Positions 46,267-56,701 of a stretch of DNA of 64,000 bases are shown here, in pieces. Numbering within the stretch: the stretch's first letter is position 1; each line of letters begins with the position of its first letter. A model generated the notes under the pieces. It did no database searches. It had not been told where the DNA came from and was given only the letters and a program-made list of their open reading frames with translations. The stretch is from Roseiflexus sp. RS-1 (GTDB lineage: Bacteria > Chloroflexota > Chloroflexia > Chloroflexales > Roseiflexaceae). Position numbers and translations under genes: made by a program. The stretch is taken from positions 4,153,501 to 4,217,500 of the forward strand of contig NC_009523.1 in assembly GCF_000016665.1 (NCBI RefSeq), given 5' to 3'.

Positions 46267-47556
46267 TCACGGCGCTACGTCATCACCCGCGATGATGCTG
46301 GCGCGCAACGCCCCCTGTTCATCACGCAGTTCGACAAATGTGGTGTGTCCACTTTCAACAAAGACTGTCTCAAAGGTTATCGCAGCATCACCGCTGATTT
46401 CAACACGATAGGCGCCGGGTGGCAGGGTAACCGTGTTCCCGATCCGTCCCTGGTAGACCTGGTTTCCCTGACTGTCGATCACACGGTAAGTCAGCGCAAC
46501 CGCCTGTTCGAGGGCATCGGCGAGTTGCACGGCATTCGCAGCATCGAAGTACGCCCCTCCGCCATACGCGGCTATTCCTTCCAGGCGCCGGCGCCACTCT
46601 TCCTGTTCGATATTGAACCCAATCACACTCACCCGCAAACGGGGATTGGCGGTGTGCAGCGCTGCCGCCGTTGCAACCGGGTCGCCGCCACAGGTTTCAT
46701 CACCGTCGCTGACCAGCACGATCAGCACCTCGCCATCGACGCCAGCCAGGTCTCGCGCCATATCTTCCAGCGACTGCGCTATAGGAGTGCGTCCACCGTT
46801 GACCGGTCGAATAGCGTTGATGCGGTTGATCAGATCGGCGCGCTGGATGGGGGCAGGCGCCTGAACGAGTTCGGTATCGCTGCAATCGTCGGCGCGCCGA
46901 TGACCGTAGGTGCGCAATGCAACATTCGTGGTTGCCGGCAGACGTTCAACCAGCGCAATCAGCGCCTGGCGAGCGATCACCGTCTTGGGCGCACCATCGA
47001 TGCGCGCCAGCATACTGCCGGAAGCGTCCAGAATGATTGCCAGGTTTCGGGTGGCGCCGGGTAATCGCTCTCCCGACGCCATGCGCACTCCCAGCGTTCC
47101 AGGCAGGACCACAGATGCCGCTGGCGTTGCAGTTGGGCGCACCGGGATTGGCGTGGCGGTCGGCGCAGGGGTCGGCGTTCTGGTAGGGGCAATGGTTGGA
47201 AAGCCGATGCTGAGCATGATCGGTTGCGCCGCACTGCCGACGCTCGATGGGTCGATTCGACCGATCAGCGCGATAATGACCGCCGCAACGATCAATGTCA
47301 GCGCGGTCAACCCGCCGATCAGCGCTGCACGCGGCGGATGTGGACGTGGCGGCGCCAATGCTGGAGGTACGCCCACCTGCTCGATCTCCAGTTTCAACTG
47401 CGCATCGGCGATAAGCGCATCAACATCCGGGTAGGCGCGCGACAGCGCGCGCACCTGCGATAGAGCGGCGATTGCCTCTTCCCAGCGCGCTTCGCGCATC
47501 CACGCCATACCCTGTTCATACAACCGATCGGTTTCCGGTGTTCGTTCTGTGTTCAT
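46267..47556 (-). CDS. VWA-domain membrane protein with TPR-like N-terminus
   Basis: A 429-residue protein. Residues 8-65 look like a tetratricopeptide helix pair ([25 protein letters not shown]), residues 77-99 a transmembrane helix ([22 protein letters not shown]), then a Thr/Pro linker, and residues 165-350 a von Willebrand A domain with intact MIDAS (DASGSM, then TPIAQS and [10 protein letters not shown]). A C-terminal beta domain follows. VWA proteins often assist secreted assemblies by binding metal-dependent partners. It overlaps tadC by 4 bp (ATGA), showing tight coupling in the tad operon. Confidence 0.88.
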   Translation of the reverse strand: MNTERTPETDRLYEQGMAWMREARWEEAIAALSQVRALSRAYPDVDALIADAQLKLEIEQVGVPPALAPPRPHPPRAALIGGLTALTLIVAAVIIALIGRIDPSSVGSAAQPIMLSIGFPTIAPTRTPTPAPTATPIPVRPTATPAASVVLPGTLGVRMASGERLPGATRNLAIILDASGSMLARIDGAPKTVIARQALIALVERLPATTNVALRTYGHRRADDCSDTELVQAPAPIQRADLINRINAIRPVNGGRTPIAQSLEDMARDLAGVDGEVLIVLVSDGDETCGGDPVATAAALHTANPRLRVSVIGFNIEQEEWRRRLEGIAAYGGGAYFDAANAVQLADALEQAVALTYRVIDSQGNQVYQGRIGNTVTLPPGAYRVEISGDAAITFETVFVESGHTTFVELRDEQGALRASIIAGDDVAP

Positions 47557-48482
47557 ACGCCACCAAATGCTTCCAGCAGTTGCGGCACTGCCGGACCCAA
47601 TAGCACGGCAAAAATTGCCGGAAAGATGAGAAAGACGAGCGGAAACATCATCTTGACCGGCGCCTGATTGGCGCGTTCCTGGGCGCGCTGCCGCCGACGC
47701 GTGCGCATCTCGTCAGCCTGCACTGTCAGGACGCGACCAATGCTGATACCGAGCGCCTCCGCCTGCTTGACCGCCGAGACGAAACTGGCAATGTCCGACA
47801 CGCCAGTTCGTTCCGCCATATCGGTCAACGCCTGACGACGCGGCACCCCCATCGACATATCCCGCAACACCCGACTGAACTCCCGCGCCAGTTCGTTCGT
47901 CCATTTGGACGTAATCTCCTGCATTGCGCTCTCGAAACTGAGACCGGCGGCAGAGGCGATCGCCAGCAGATCAAGCGCATCGGGCAGCGCATTGAGCAAC
48001 TCGGTCTGGCGCTGCCGGATCCTGCGCGATAGCCAGACATCGGGGAGAAAGAAGGCGCAGAACCCGATCCCGCCGAGCAGGAGCAGGTTGAAGAATGTCG
48101 GCGCTGCGCCAGCCATCCAACCGAAAGCGCCCGCAACCAGTGTGACCAGCACCAGGACGATCCCTTTCGCGCCAACAAAATCGGCGGCAGTGACGCCCCA
48201 CGGGTACCCCGCCATTGCCAGACGCAACCGCAACGCTTCGTAGCGATTCTGCGGCAAGAGCCATGCAAATGCGCGTGCAGCCCGTTTCAGCAGCGGAATG
48301 ACCACACGCTCGGCAAACGGCTTCGTTGCCTCCAGCGATGGTGTGGGATTCATCTTCTCGACCGTCGGGCTGAGGTAGGCGTCGAGGCGTTCGCCAACGG
48401 TCACATCGCGACGCACAGTCGTCAGACCTGCAACCACCAGAAGAATGGCAAGCGCGGTTATGATGCCAGGGATAAGCAACAT
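47553..48482 (-). CDS. tadC: Tad secretion inner-membrane platform protein TadC
   Basis: A 309-residue type II secretion F-domain protein. It starts with a transmembrane helix (IPGIITALAILLVVAGL), two helices follow near 100-150, the GspF domain reads ELLNALPDALDLLAIASAAGLSFESAMQEI and FVSAVKQAEALGISIGRVLTVQADEMR, and a helix (MFPLVFLIFPAIFAVLLGP) ends it. It forms the inner-membrane platform with TadB. It overlaps tadB by 1 bp (TGATG). Confidence 0.92.
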   Translation of the reverse strand: MLLIPGIITALAILLVVAGLTTVRRDVTVGERLDAYLSPTVEKMNPTPSLEATKPFAERVVIPLLKRAARAFAWLLPQNRYEALRLRLAMAGYPWGVTAADFVGAKGIVLVLVTLVAGAFGWMAGAAPTFFNLLLLGGIGFCAFFLPDVWLSRRIRQRQTELLNALPDALDLLAIASAAGLSFESAMQEITSKWTNELAREFSRVLRDMSMGVPRRQALTDMAERTGVSDIASFVSAVKQAEALGISIGRVLTVQADEMRTRRRQRAQERANQAPVKMMFPLVFLIFPAIFAVLLGPAVPQLLEAFGGV

Positions 48483-49453
48483 CAGATCCTCACATCAACA
48501 ATCTTCCGAATGATGAGGAAACCGACGACCGACGAGATGAACGCGCCGATCGGAATGCAGAGGATCAATCCCGGTTGAAACAGGCGCATCATGTACGTCG
48601 GGTTGATGGTGAAGATGATCAGCGCCAGCGCGAAAGGCAACGCACCGATGACGTAACTCGAAATGCGTTGCATCGACGTAATCACGCGCACTTCACGTCG
48701 CAGTTTGGCGCGCTCGCGCATGGTCGTGCTGATATTCTCAAGAATCTGCCCCAGATTGCCGCCAACGCGGGCATGAATCTTGATCGCCGTCACCACCAGA
48801 TCGAGGTCGGCGCTCTCCATCCGCTGCACCAGATTATCGAGCGCCTGGGTGACGCTGAGACCCAGTTGCACTTCTTGAAACACCCGCCGCAGTTCTGTGC
48901 GGGTCGGTTCCTGCACATCGCTGGCGACGCTGGCGAGCGATTGGACCAGACTGAAGCCGCCGCGCATCGACGCCGTGATCAGGTCGAGCGTTTCGGGCAG
49001 CTGGTCGTTGAACTCCTGTTTGCGACGCTGGCGCCGCATCCGCATCCAGAACGAACATCCCAGATGTCCGGCAATCAGCGCCGCCGGGACGACGATCACC
49101 TGACGCCAGATCAGCAGCGCCAGCGCCGTGATGATCAGCGGAACAGCAATGCGCATCAGCATATATTCCGGCACTGTCAGCGGTAGACTGGCGGCGGCGA
49201 GATCGTGCTCAATCCTGGCGGCAAAACTCTGCCGTTTGATGACGTCGTTGAGTCGCTCGGCAATGCGCTGATCGTTCAGGGTTGCACCGCGTGCGACGTC
49301 GTCTCCGCCCAGGTAGGCGCTGATCCGGCTATCGACGCCGGTATCGCGCGTTGCCAGGCTGCGCGCTGCGAACAGCAGCGTCAGGCTCGCCAGGCTCGCC
49401 AGCAGCGCGGCGCCGATGGGCAGCGCAAATTCGAGCGATACAGGCACATCCAT
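48482..49453 (-). CDS. tadB: Tad secretion inner-membrane platform protein TadB
   Basis: A 323-residue T2SS F-domain protein from ATG 49453 (GAGGGAA upstream). It has an N-terminal helix, two central helices (LMRIAVPLIITALALLIW), the cytoplasmic domain QLPETLDLITASMRGGFSLVQSLASVA and AIKIHARVGGNLGQILENISTTMRERAKLRREV, and two C-terminal helices. It works with TadC and the CpaF ATPase. 13 bp after cpaF. Confidence 0.92.
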   Translation of the reverse strand: MDVPVSLEFALPIGAALLASLASLTLLFAARSLATRDTGVDSRISAYLGGDDVARGATLNDQRIAERLNDVIKRQSFAARIEHDLAAASLPLTVPEYMLMRIAVPLIITALALLIWRQVIVVPAALIAGHLGCSFWMRMRRQRRKQEFNDQLPETLDLITASMRGGFSLVQSLASVASDVQEPTRTELRRVFQEVQLGLSVTQALDNLVQRMESADLDLVVTAIKIHARVGGNLGQILENISTTMRERAKLRREVRVITSMQRISSYVIGALPFALALIIFTINPTYMMRLFQPGLILCIPIGAFISSVVGFLIIRKIVDVRI

Positions 49454-49466
49454 CGTTCCATTCCCT

Positions 49467-50882
49467 CTAGCGAACGCCTGGAATAACATTGCCAAACACC
49501 TGGGGCGACAACGTGATGTTCATCTGCTGCAACTTCTCGAGGAAGCGCGGGCGAATACCTGTCGGCACGATTCGACCGACGACCCTGCCGTCACGCACGC
49601 CCTGTTGCTGGAACACGAACAGATCGGAGAGCGAGACGACATCATTCTCCATGCCAGTCACTTCACAGACCTGCACGATCTTGCGTGAGCCGTCCTGGAG
49701 ACGTTCAAGTTGAATGATGATATTGATCGCCGAAGCGATCTGTTCGCGGATCGCGCGCAGCGGCAGGTCCATCCCCGCCATCATGACCATCGTCTCCATG
49801 CGGCGCAGCGCATCACGCGGACTGTTGGCGTGCAGCGTCGTCATCGAACCGTCGTGACCGGTGTTCATTGCCTGAAGCATATCGAGCGCCTCACCCGCGC
49901 GACACTCGCCGACGATAATCCGATCCGGGCGCATACGCAGGGCATTCACGACCAGATCACGCAGCGTCACCTCGCCGCGCCCTTCGATATTGGCGGGACG
50001 TGACTCGAGCGTCACGACATGACGCTGTTGTAGTTGCAGTTCGGCAGCGTTTTCGATGGTGATGATGCGCTCATCGTCGGGGATGAACGATGAGAGCACA
50101 TTGAGCATGGTGGTCTTGCCGGTGCCGGTGCCGCCGGAAATGATGCAGTTGAGCCGTCCCAGCACACATGCTCGCAGCAGGTCCATCAACTCTGGCGACG
50201 CAGCGCCACGCGCCACCAGATCGGCAGCGGTGAGCGGAACACGCGAGAACTTGCGGATCGTGATCGTGCTGCCATTGAGCGCCAGCGGCGGAATGATGGC
50301 GTTGACGCGCGACCCGTCCGGCAGACGCGCGTCGACCATCGGCGTCGTCTCATCGCACCGACGACCGAGCGGTGAGATAATGCGATCAATGATGCGCCGC
50401 ACATGGTCTTCGTCGATAAAACGGGCGTCGGTTTCCTGCAATTTGCCGTTGCGCTCGACCCAGATCTGGTATGGACCGTTGACCATGATCTCGCTAATCG
50501 TATCGTCGGCGAGCAACGGTTCGAGTGGACCGAGTCCAAGCAGTTCGGACTGCGCCAGGCGGATCAGACGCATGCGTTCCCGTTCGGAAACTACGCGACC
50601 GCTCCTGTCGAGGTGCTCGGTCACCAGTTCCGCGATACGGCGCGCGTAGTACTCCGGTTCACGGCGCCCGCTCGTATCAGTCTCATCGATCAACTTTGAC
50701 TGAACCACTTCGATCAGATCGCGTTCATCGCGATCGGCATCGTGTGCGGTCGGAGGAACCGACGACCGCGCTACGACCGGTCGCACCGGCTCAATCGGCG
50801 GGCGCGGTTCATCGACGGGGGTGGCGTTGGGCGCCTGGTGTGCATTGCTGGCGCCGCTTCGCGAGAAACGAAACCGGTTCAT
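49467..50882 (-). CDS. cpaF: Tad/CpaF secretion ATPase
   Basis: A 471-residue GspE/VirB11-type ATPase. After a polar leader (1-60), the N-terminal domain has [21 protein letters not shown]; the ATPase core has [13 protein letters not shown] (Walker A), [57 protein letters not shown] (Asp and His boxes) and [17 protein letters not shown]. It drives pilus extension, and in some systems also retraction. It precedes tadB by 13 bp. Confidence 0.95.
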   Translation of the reverse strand: MNRFRFSRSGASNAHQAPNATPVDEPRPPIEPVRPVVARSSVPPTAHDADRDERDLIEVVQSKLIDETDTSGRREPEYYARRIAELVTEHLDRSGRVVSERERMRLIRLAQSELLGLGPLEPLLADDTISEIMVNGPYQIWVERNGKLQETDARFIDEDHVRRIIDRIISPLGRRCDETTPMVDARLPDGSRVNAIIPPLALNGSTITIRKFSRVPLTAADLVARGAASPELMDLLRACVLGRLNCIISGGTGTGKTTMLNVLSSFIPDDERIITIENAAELQLQQRHVVTLESRPANIEGRGEVTLRDLVVNALRMRPDRIIVGECRAGEALDMLQAMNTGHDGSMTTLHANSPRDALRRMETMVMMAGMDLPLRAIREQIASAINIIIQLERLQDGSRKIVQVCEVTGMENDVVSLSDLFVFQQQGVRDGRVVGRIVPTGIRPRFLEKLQQMNITLSPQVFGNVIPGVR

Positions 50883-50896
50883 AGCAGAGCGTTCCT

Positions 50897-52156
50897 CTAT
50901 GTTTCACGTCGCGCAAAACCAAACAAACCACGGCGTTCGATCAGCGCCGCCAACCCTTTCGAGCGCGACCGGGACGGCGCAAGCGTCAGCGTGGCAACCT
51001 GCTCGCCGGCGACGTGCGCCGCGAGTTTCAGCAGGCTTTGCCCGATCCAACTCTCCGGGTGCGACAGAACGATCGGAATGCCCCGGTTGACACTATGCGT
51101 CACCAGGCGCCCTTCGCTGGGGATATTGGCGCTGATGGGATAGCGGAGATGCTGTTTGACATCGTCGAGTGCGATGCCGTCGACGCTGGGGAAGCGATTG
51201 ATCACCAGCGTTATCTTGCCGCGCGTCAGACCCTCGCGCTGGATGAACTCCAGGAACCGCTTGACATTCTTGAGCGATGGCACTTCCGGCGTCGTCACCA
51301 CCAGCGTTTCGTCTGCCTTGCCGACCAGCGTCGCGGTCACGTCGTCGAGGAATGACCATGTATCGGCAACCACGTACTCGTAGCGATCGAGCAACGCATC
51401 GATCAGGCGACCGATCTGCCCGCCGCCGATATCGCCAGCCGCGTCAGGCGTATTGGGCGCCAGCAATACATGCGTACCGGACGTATGTTGCTGGACGACC
51501 GAACCGATCATTGCGTCATCGATGTCGTCGAGATGATCGATCAGATCGACCAGCGTATGCCGCGACCAGAGGTTCAAATGAACGCCAGCATCGCCAAACT
51601 GAAGGCAGCAATCGGCGAGCAACACCCGACCGGCGCTCACCTGGCGTAATCCGACCGCCAGGTTGGCGGCAATCATCGTCGTGCCAGAACCGCCCTTGGG
51701 TGAAATAACCACCACCAGTTTTCCGCGCACCTGCGGACGATTGCTGTCGAGCGTCGCCAGTACGCGCGTGCGGCGGTCGGCTTCGGTTTCGAGCAATGCG
51801 CGGATACTCTGAATGAGTTCCGCATACTGCAACGGGCGCCCCAGCACATCCCGCGCACCAACCGCCACGAGCCGCCGCAGTGTTGCCGTATCGACACGCG
51901 CAACCACCGCGATACAGATCGTCGTGGGCAGGGTGGTGAACACATGGCGCACCAACTGTTCCGCCTGATCGAGATCACGATCGACAATGACCAGATCGGG
52001 GCGCGTTTGCCGGATCAACTCGAACCCGGCGGTCGTCGCCGCAACCCGATCAACGCGCGCGATCTGCGGTTCGGCAGCCAGACGACCGATCCATTCCTGA
52101 TCCAGTCGCTCTGGAACGGTGACGACAATGACATTGATGCGGACGTTGTTTGCCAC
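50897..52156 (-). CDS. cpaE: CpaE/TadZ-like localisation ATPase
   Basis: A 419-residue protein from GTG 52156 (AAGGAAC upstream). Residues 5-125 form a receiver-like domain (PDLVIVDRDLDQAEQL with the Asp) and the rest is a MinD/ParA-type ATPase with KGGSGTTMIAANLAVGL (deviant Walker A with Thr instead of Lys-Thr pair but Lys near the start), DAGVHLNLWSRH and VVADTWSFLDDVT. TadZ/CpaE places the Tad machine in the cell. Fourteen bp before cpaF. Confidence 0.9.
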   Translation of the reverse strand: MANNVRINVIVVTVPERLDQEWIGRLAAEPQIARVDRVAATTAGFELIRQTRPDLVIVDRDLDQAEQLVRHVFTTLPTTICIAVVARVDTATLRRLVAVGARDVLGRPLQYAELIQSIRALLETEADRRTRVLATLDSNRPQVRGKLVVVISPKGGSGTTMIAANLAVGLRQVSAGRVLLADCCLQFGDAGVHLNLWSRHTLVDLIDHLDDIDDAMIGSVVQQHTSGTHVLLAPNTPDAAGDIGGGQIGRLIDALLDRYEYVVADTWSFLDDVTATLVGKADETLVVTTPEVPSLKNVKRFLEFIQREGLTRGKITLVINRFPSVDGIALDDVKQHLRYPISANIPSEGRLVTHSVNRGIPIVLSHPESWIGQSLLKLAAHVAGEQVATLTLAPSRSRSKGLAALIERRGLFGFARRET

Positions 52157-52193
52157 AGGTGTTGTTCCTTGTTATGCATGACGAGCATGGCGG

Positions 52194-52976
52194 TTACCGC
52201 ATATAGCGCTGGATCAACTCCGGCAGATTGAGCGGTTCGGTGGTAAACGGCTCTGTATCCAGCGGCGAGCGCAGCGCAAAATCGATCGTGCCGCCGGTGT
52301 CCTTGATATGTTTCAGGATGATCGCGTCTTCAGGGCGCATTGCGCAGAGGAGAGCGGTAGCTGGCGTTTTGGTCTCACCCTCGCGCGGCGCCTGGCGCAG
52401 CACTTTGAGCACCTGCACATTCTGCAGGGTGAGAGCGGTCGTCGGCGCTGTCGCCTGATCGGGCGCGGGCGCAGCCGACGCATCGAGCGGCGTGTTCAAC
52501 GTCAGGTACAGGTCGATGCGATCACCATCCTCGATCAGGTTGCTCTGACCGAGCAGATCAACGATGGGAAACGCAAAGAGCACATAGCCAGGAGGAATCT
52601 CCTGACTGACCGACTCGCCGCGCTCACCGACGAACATGCTCCGCTGAAATGGGTCCCCCTGACCAACCGCACGCGCCAGAACGCGACTCTCGATCTGAGT
52701 TGTTTCGGTCAGCGCATTGACCGGGACGAGATCGACGGGAAAATCCTTCAGAAGGATGTCGTCGGGTCCGATGGCATTGCCAGGAGTAAGCGAGCGGGCC
52801 GCCACCGGCAGTTTGATCGTCGGGACCTGCGGCGCCTGCTGCGCCAGCACCTCGCGCCGCGCCTGTTCTGCGGCTGCAACCGATTGCTGCTGCAGAACAA
52901 CGTAGACCAGCGCTCCGGCCCCGATTGCAAGCAGCACTCCCAGGGTGAGCAATATCCAACCACTGCGGCGTGTCAC
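52194..52976 (-). CDS. cpaB: CpaB/RcpC-type pilus assembly protein
   Basis: A 260-residue protein from GTG 52976 (GGAGGCTTGCA upstream). It has a signal-anchor helix (WILLTLGVLLAIGAGALVYVVL), then the SAF-like domain KLPVAARSLTPGNAIGPDDILLKDFP, which is typical for CpaB/RcpC and FlgA, and a second beta domain with DGDRIDLYLTLNTPLD. It probably lies outside the membrane, linked to cell-wall positioning of the pilus. First gene of the tad operon. Confidence 0.9.
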   Translation of the reverse strand: MTRRSGWILLTLGVLLAIGAGALVYVVLQQQSVAAAEQARREVLAQQAPQVPTIKLPVAARSLTPGNAIGPDDILLKDFPVDLVPVNALTETTQIESRVLARAVGQGDPFQRSMFVGERGESVSQEIPPGYVLFAFPIVDLLGQSNLIEDGDRIDLYLTLNTPLDASAAPAPDQATAPTTALTLQNVQVLKVLRQAPREGETKTPATALLCAMRPEDAIILKHIKDTGGTIDFALRSPLDTEPFTTEPLNLPELIQRYMR

Positions 52977-53509
52977 TGCAAGCCTCCTTCACAAGATTGA
53001 ATCATTTGAGCATATTCTGGTGAATATATCGCCGTAGCGCCTGAAAGGTTATGGAAATGCGTTGACATCCTGTTAAGACGCCTGAAAAGGGGTTATGGCG
53101 CGCAGAAGACGCCTCATTTCGAGGGAGAAACTGAGGAAACCGGCTTCTAAGAAGGTATCAGCGACTGCCGGATATGTACAGATATTCACAAAAACGAGCG
53201 GATAGAGCGTCAGGGGGATGATTTTTTGATCAGTTCAACGTCAAAAACGAGGTATCATCGTAGACAAAGATCTTTCCTGAAGTCTGTAGTACGAAAAAGA
53301 CATTCTATCGTACTATTATTGGTCAAAAGTGCCATTGTAGTAATCAAAGCCATTTCCAGCGTTTGGGACGGCTTCAGCGCTTCTGGCGTATCGGTCCCAA
53401 ACGTGCTTGAGATAATAAAGAACAACGAACTGCGGCATAGAGAGCAATGAGCAGCGGAAGAATGAGGTTCAACTCAGGAACGACACGTTCCCGCCCACCC
53501 ACTGAGTCA
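52977..53509. other. AT-richer intergenic stretch upstream of the tad operon
   Basis: The tad promoter should be here, but no convincing -35/-10 is seen on the minus strand. On the plus strand there is a 74-codon frame at 53226-53450 (TTG start; Arg/Lys-rich head and one hydrophobic stretch IVLLLVKSAIVVIKAI), which has no ribosome site and does not look like a Flp pilin, so no gene is called. The base composition is clearly lower in GC than the neighbours. Confidence 0.4.
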
Positions 53510-53878
53510 TCAATTCAGCATCGTCTGGATCAGGCCCAGCACCTGCTCGATATCGAACGGCTTCTGAATGATGACGGCGCCTTCGGCTTCGAGGTCGGCA
53601 AACCAGGGTTTCCGATTCAGGGCGGTTATAATAAAAATCGGGATGCCATCCTCCTGGAGTTGATCCTTCATGCGCTGGAAGGCTTCGACGCCATCCATCT
53701 GCGGCATCATAATGTCACAGATTACCAGGTTCGGGCGCAGGGACACAAGTTTTGCGACCCCCTCCTGACCATCGCTGGCGACTTCGACACGATACCCTGC
53801 CTCACGCAACGCAATCTCCAGTACGGTTTGCATCGCCGGATCATCGTCAATAACCAGAATGGTGGGCTGTTCATCCAT
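53510..53878 (-). CDS. Single-domain response regulator (CheY-like)
   Basis: A 122-residue receiver from ATG 53878 (an ATG six bases upstream has poorer ribosome spacing). It has the acidic pocket VIDDDPAM, phosphoacceptor NLVICDIMMPQMDG, the conserved Thr in FIITALN and Lys in IIQKPFD. There is no output domain. It diverges from the kai-linked histidine kinase; the two start regions are 190 bp apart with back-to-back extended -10 promoters. It may pass phosphate between the kinase and another partner. Confidence 0.92.
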   Translation of the reverse strand: MDEQPTILVIDDDPAMQTVLEIALREAGYRVEVASDGQEGVAKLVSLRPNLVICDIMMPQMDGVEAFQRMKDQLQEDGIPIFIITALNRKPWFADLEAEGAVIIQKPFDIEQVLGLIQTMLN

Positions 53879-53979
53879 GAGCATTTCCTGCTGATCGTGC
53901 TGAGCAAAGGAACGACTCCGGTCAGGCGGCGTGGGAGTGAAGGTACGACGAAGCGACCAACCCGACGACAGGCGCGCCT

Positions 53980-53988
53980 ATTATAGCA
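53980..53988 (-). promoter_or_regulatory. Extended -10 promoter for the receiver gene
   Basis: TGCTATAAT on the minus strand, about 100 bp from the receiver ATG. No -35 match at 17 bp. It stands 31 bp from the divergent extended -10 at 54016-54024, which serves the kinase. Confidence 0.6.
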
Positions 53989-54015
53989 CGAAGCGCAGCG
54001 CCGTCTGGTAGATGT

Positions 54016-54024
54016 TGGTATAAT
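54016..54024 (+). promoter_or_regulatory. Extended -10 promoter for the histidine kinase/kai unit
   Basis: TGGTATAAT (TGn-TATAAT) lies 44 bp before the kinase ATG at 54069. The region at -35 (CAGCGC) does not match the consensus, as is usual for extended -10 promoters. Because downstream genes have small gaps, it may drive kinase and regulator together. Confidence 0.6.
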
Positions 54025-54068
54025 AGAGCAGTCGTGCACGCGCCCATCTACCCACATAGAGTTGACCC

Positions 54069-55274
<1,206 letters not shown>

Positions 55275-55285
55275 CGTCCGGTTGC

Positions 55286-56161
55286 GTGAGCATCGTCGGG
55301 GTTGGAGATATGCGCACAGGAACCGATACACCGCTAGAAGTCCTGCTGGTCGAGGACAACCCCGGCGACGCGCGACTGGCTGCCGAGGCGTTCGCTTCGG
55401 CGCGGATCGGCACGTTCACGCTCACCCGTGCCGAACGGTTGACAGAAGCGCTCGAACTCTTGCAGCAACGCTCGTTCGACGCAATCGTGCTCGATCTTTC
55501 GTTGCCAGACAGCAGCGGGCTGGATACCCTACAGCGCGTCCTGCACCACGCCCCTGATATACCGGTCGTCGTGTTGACCATGCTGAGCGACGAATTGCTG
55601 GGGGTTCAGGCGGTGAATGCTGGCGCGCAGGACTACCTGCAGAAGGATGGGTGCGTGCATGAATCACTGGCGCGCTCGGTGCGCTACGCTGTCGAGCGTC
55701 AGCGCTTGCTGCGCGAACTCCAGCACGCCCGTCAGCAAGAACAACTGGCGCGCAACGCGCATGAGATTGCCGCCGTCGAACAACTGTCGCACGATACGCG
55801 CACCTCGGTGACGGCGCAACTGTACAGCGCGCTGCCACTGCGCGACGCGCAACCGGATCTGTTCTCAGAATTGGTGGCGCAGTACGGGCACATCCTTGAT
55901 CAGCGCCTGGAACAGCGCGCCTACAAAATCGAGACGAACACATCCGATACCCTGCGCGAGATTGCGAATCAACTCGGCTTTCTTCGCGCCGGTCCGCGCG
56001 ATGTGGTTGATGTCCACACGCACGCCATTCGCCAGCGGGTGCGGGGTGCAAGTGTGATGCGCATGCAGGCGTATGTCGAGGAGGGACGACTGCTCGTGCT
56101 CGAATTGATGGGATACCTGGTATCGTACTATCGCGCCTATGCGCTTGGCGGTATCCATTGA
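55286..56161 (+). CDS. Response regulator with C-terminal KaiA/RsbU-like helical domain
   Basis: 291 residues from GTG 55286 (ATG 55310 is the alternative). Residues 18-135 are a full receiver: VLLVEDNPGD (E24, D25), AIVLDLSLPD (D70), VVLTMLS (T98) and DYLQKDG (K120). A helical linker (135-180) follows. Residues 185-283 read LFSELVAQYGHILDQRL, then IANQLGFLRAGPRDVVDVHTHAIRQ and YVEEGRLLVLELMGYLVSYYR. This pattern of helices with P-x-x-V-V-x-x-H and E-x-R-L-x-x-x-x-x-x-x-x-x-x-Y-R is that of the KaiC-binding domain of KaiA and of the related RsbU N-terminal domain. Upstream of kaiB by 234 bp. Confidence 0.8.
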   Translation: MSIVGVGDMRTGTDTPLEVLLVEDNPGDARLAAEAFASARIGTFTLTRAERLTEALELLQQRSFDAIVLDLSLPDSSGLDTLQRVLHHAPDIPVVVLTMLSDELLGVQAVNAGAQDYLQKDGCVHESLARSVRYAVERQRLLRELQHARQQEQLARNAHEIAAVEQLSHDTRTSVTAQLYSALPLRDAQPDLFSELVAQYGHILDQRLEQRAYKIETNTSDTLREIANQLGFLRAGPRDVVDVHTHAIRQRVRGASVMRMQAYVEEGRLLVLELMGYLVSYYRAYALGGIH

Positions 56162-56395
56162 TCGATCTATGACTTCACTGCAAAAACGCACCGCCGAGAC
56201 GCCGGGCGCGCAGAGAACTTCAAACATATGCGCAGCGAAGCGTGAGGCGTTAGAGCGACTCGCTCTGGCATCGTCCGCTGCGAACGCTGCGCCGCTGCGG
56301 TGACCTGCCCTTTTTGCAGTGGACTTACCTATGATACCATATTATAGCTGTGGCGGCAGATGTACATCAGGACCGTTCAAAGGGGAAGCGAACCG

Positions 56396-56701
56396 ATGAC
56401 GAGTAAATTTGTCCTCAAGCTCTACGTCACCGGTCAGACGCCGCGCACCGAGCGGGCGATCCAGAACCTGCGACGAATCTGCGAGCAGAATCTTGGCAGT
56501 CAGTATCAGTTGTTCGTGATTGACGTGCTGGAACAACCGCACCTCGCCGAGCAAGAGCGGATCCTGGCGACGCCGACGCTGATCAAGGAACTGCCGCCGC
56601 CAGTCCGGCGCATTATTGGTGATCTTTCCGATACGCTCAAAGTGCTGCAAGGTTTGGATCTGCCAGTCCATCCCTCGAGCACAGGAGGAACGCAGGAGTG
56701 A
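56396..56701 (+). CDS. kaiB: Circadian clock protein KaiB
   Basis: A 101-residue KaiB, the normal length, from ATG 56396 (AGGGGAAG upstream). It has [69 protein letters not shown], the thioredoxin-like fold with the family's KLYV.G and ATPTL.K..P.P..R..GD signatures. KaiB binds the CI ring of KaiC and, in cyanobacteria, switches fold to sequester KaiA. An AT-rich TATGATACCATATTATAG stretch about 55 bp upstream may be its own promoter. It overlaps kaiC by 4 bp. Confidence 0.96.
   Translation: MTSKFVLKLYVTGQTPRTERAIQNLRRICEQNLGSQYQLFVIDVLEQPHLAEQERILATPTLIKELPPPVRRIIGDLSDTLKVLQGLDLPVHPSSTGGTQE

Noticed and set aside
53226-53450. Possible 74-residue protein or Flp pilin upstream of the tad operon.
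   Set aside because: TTG start without ribosome site, on the opposite strand, and no Flp signature (Glu-Tyr near a processing site).
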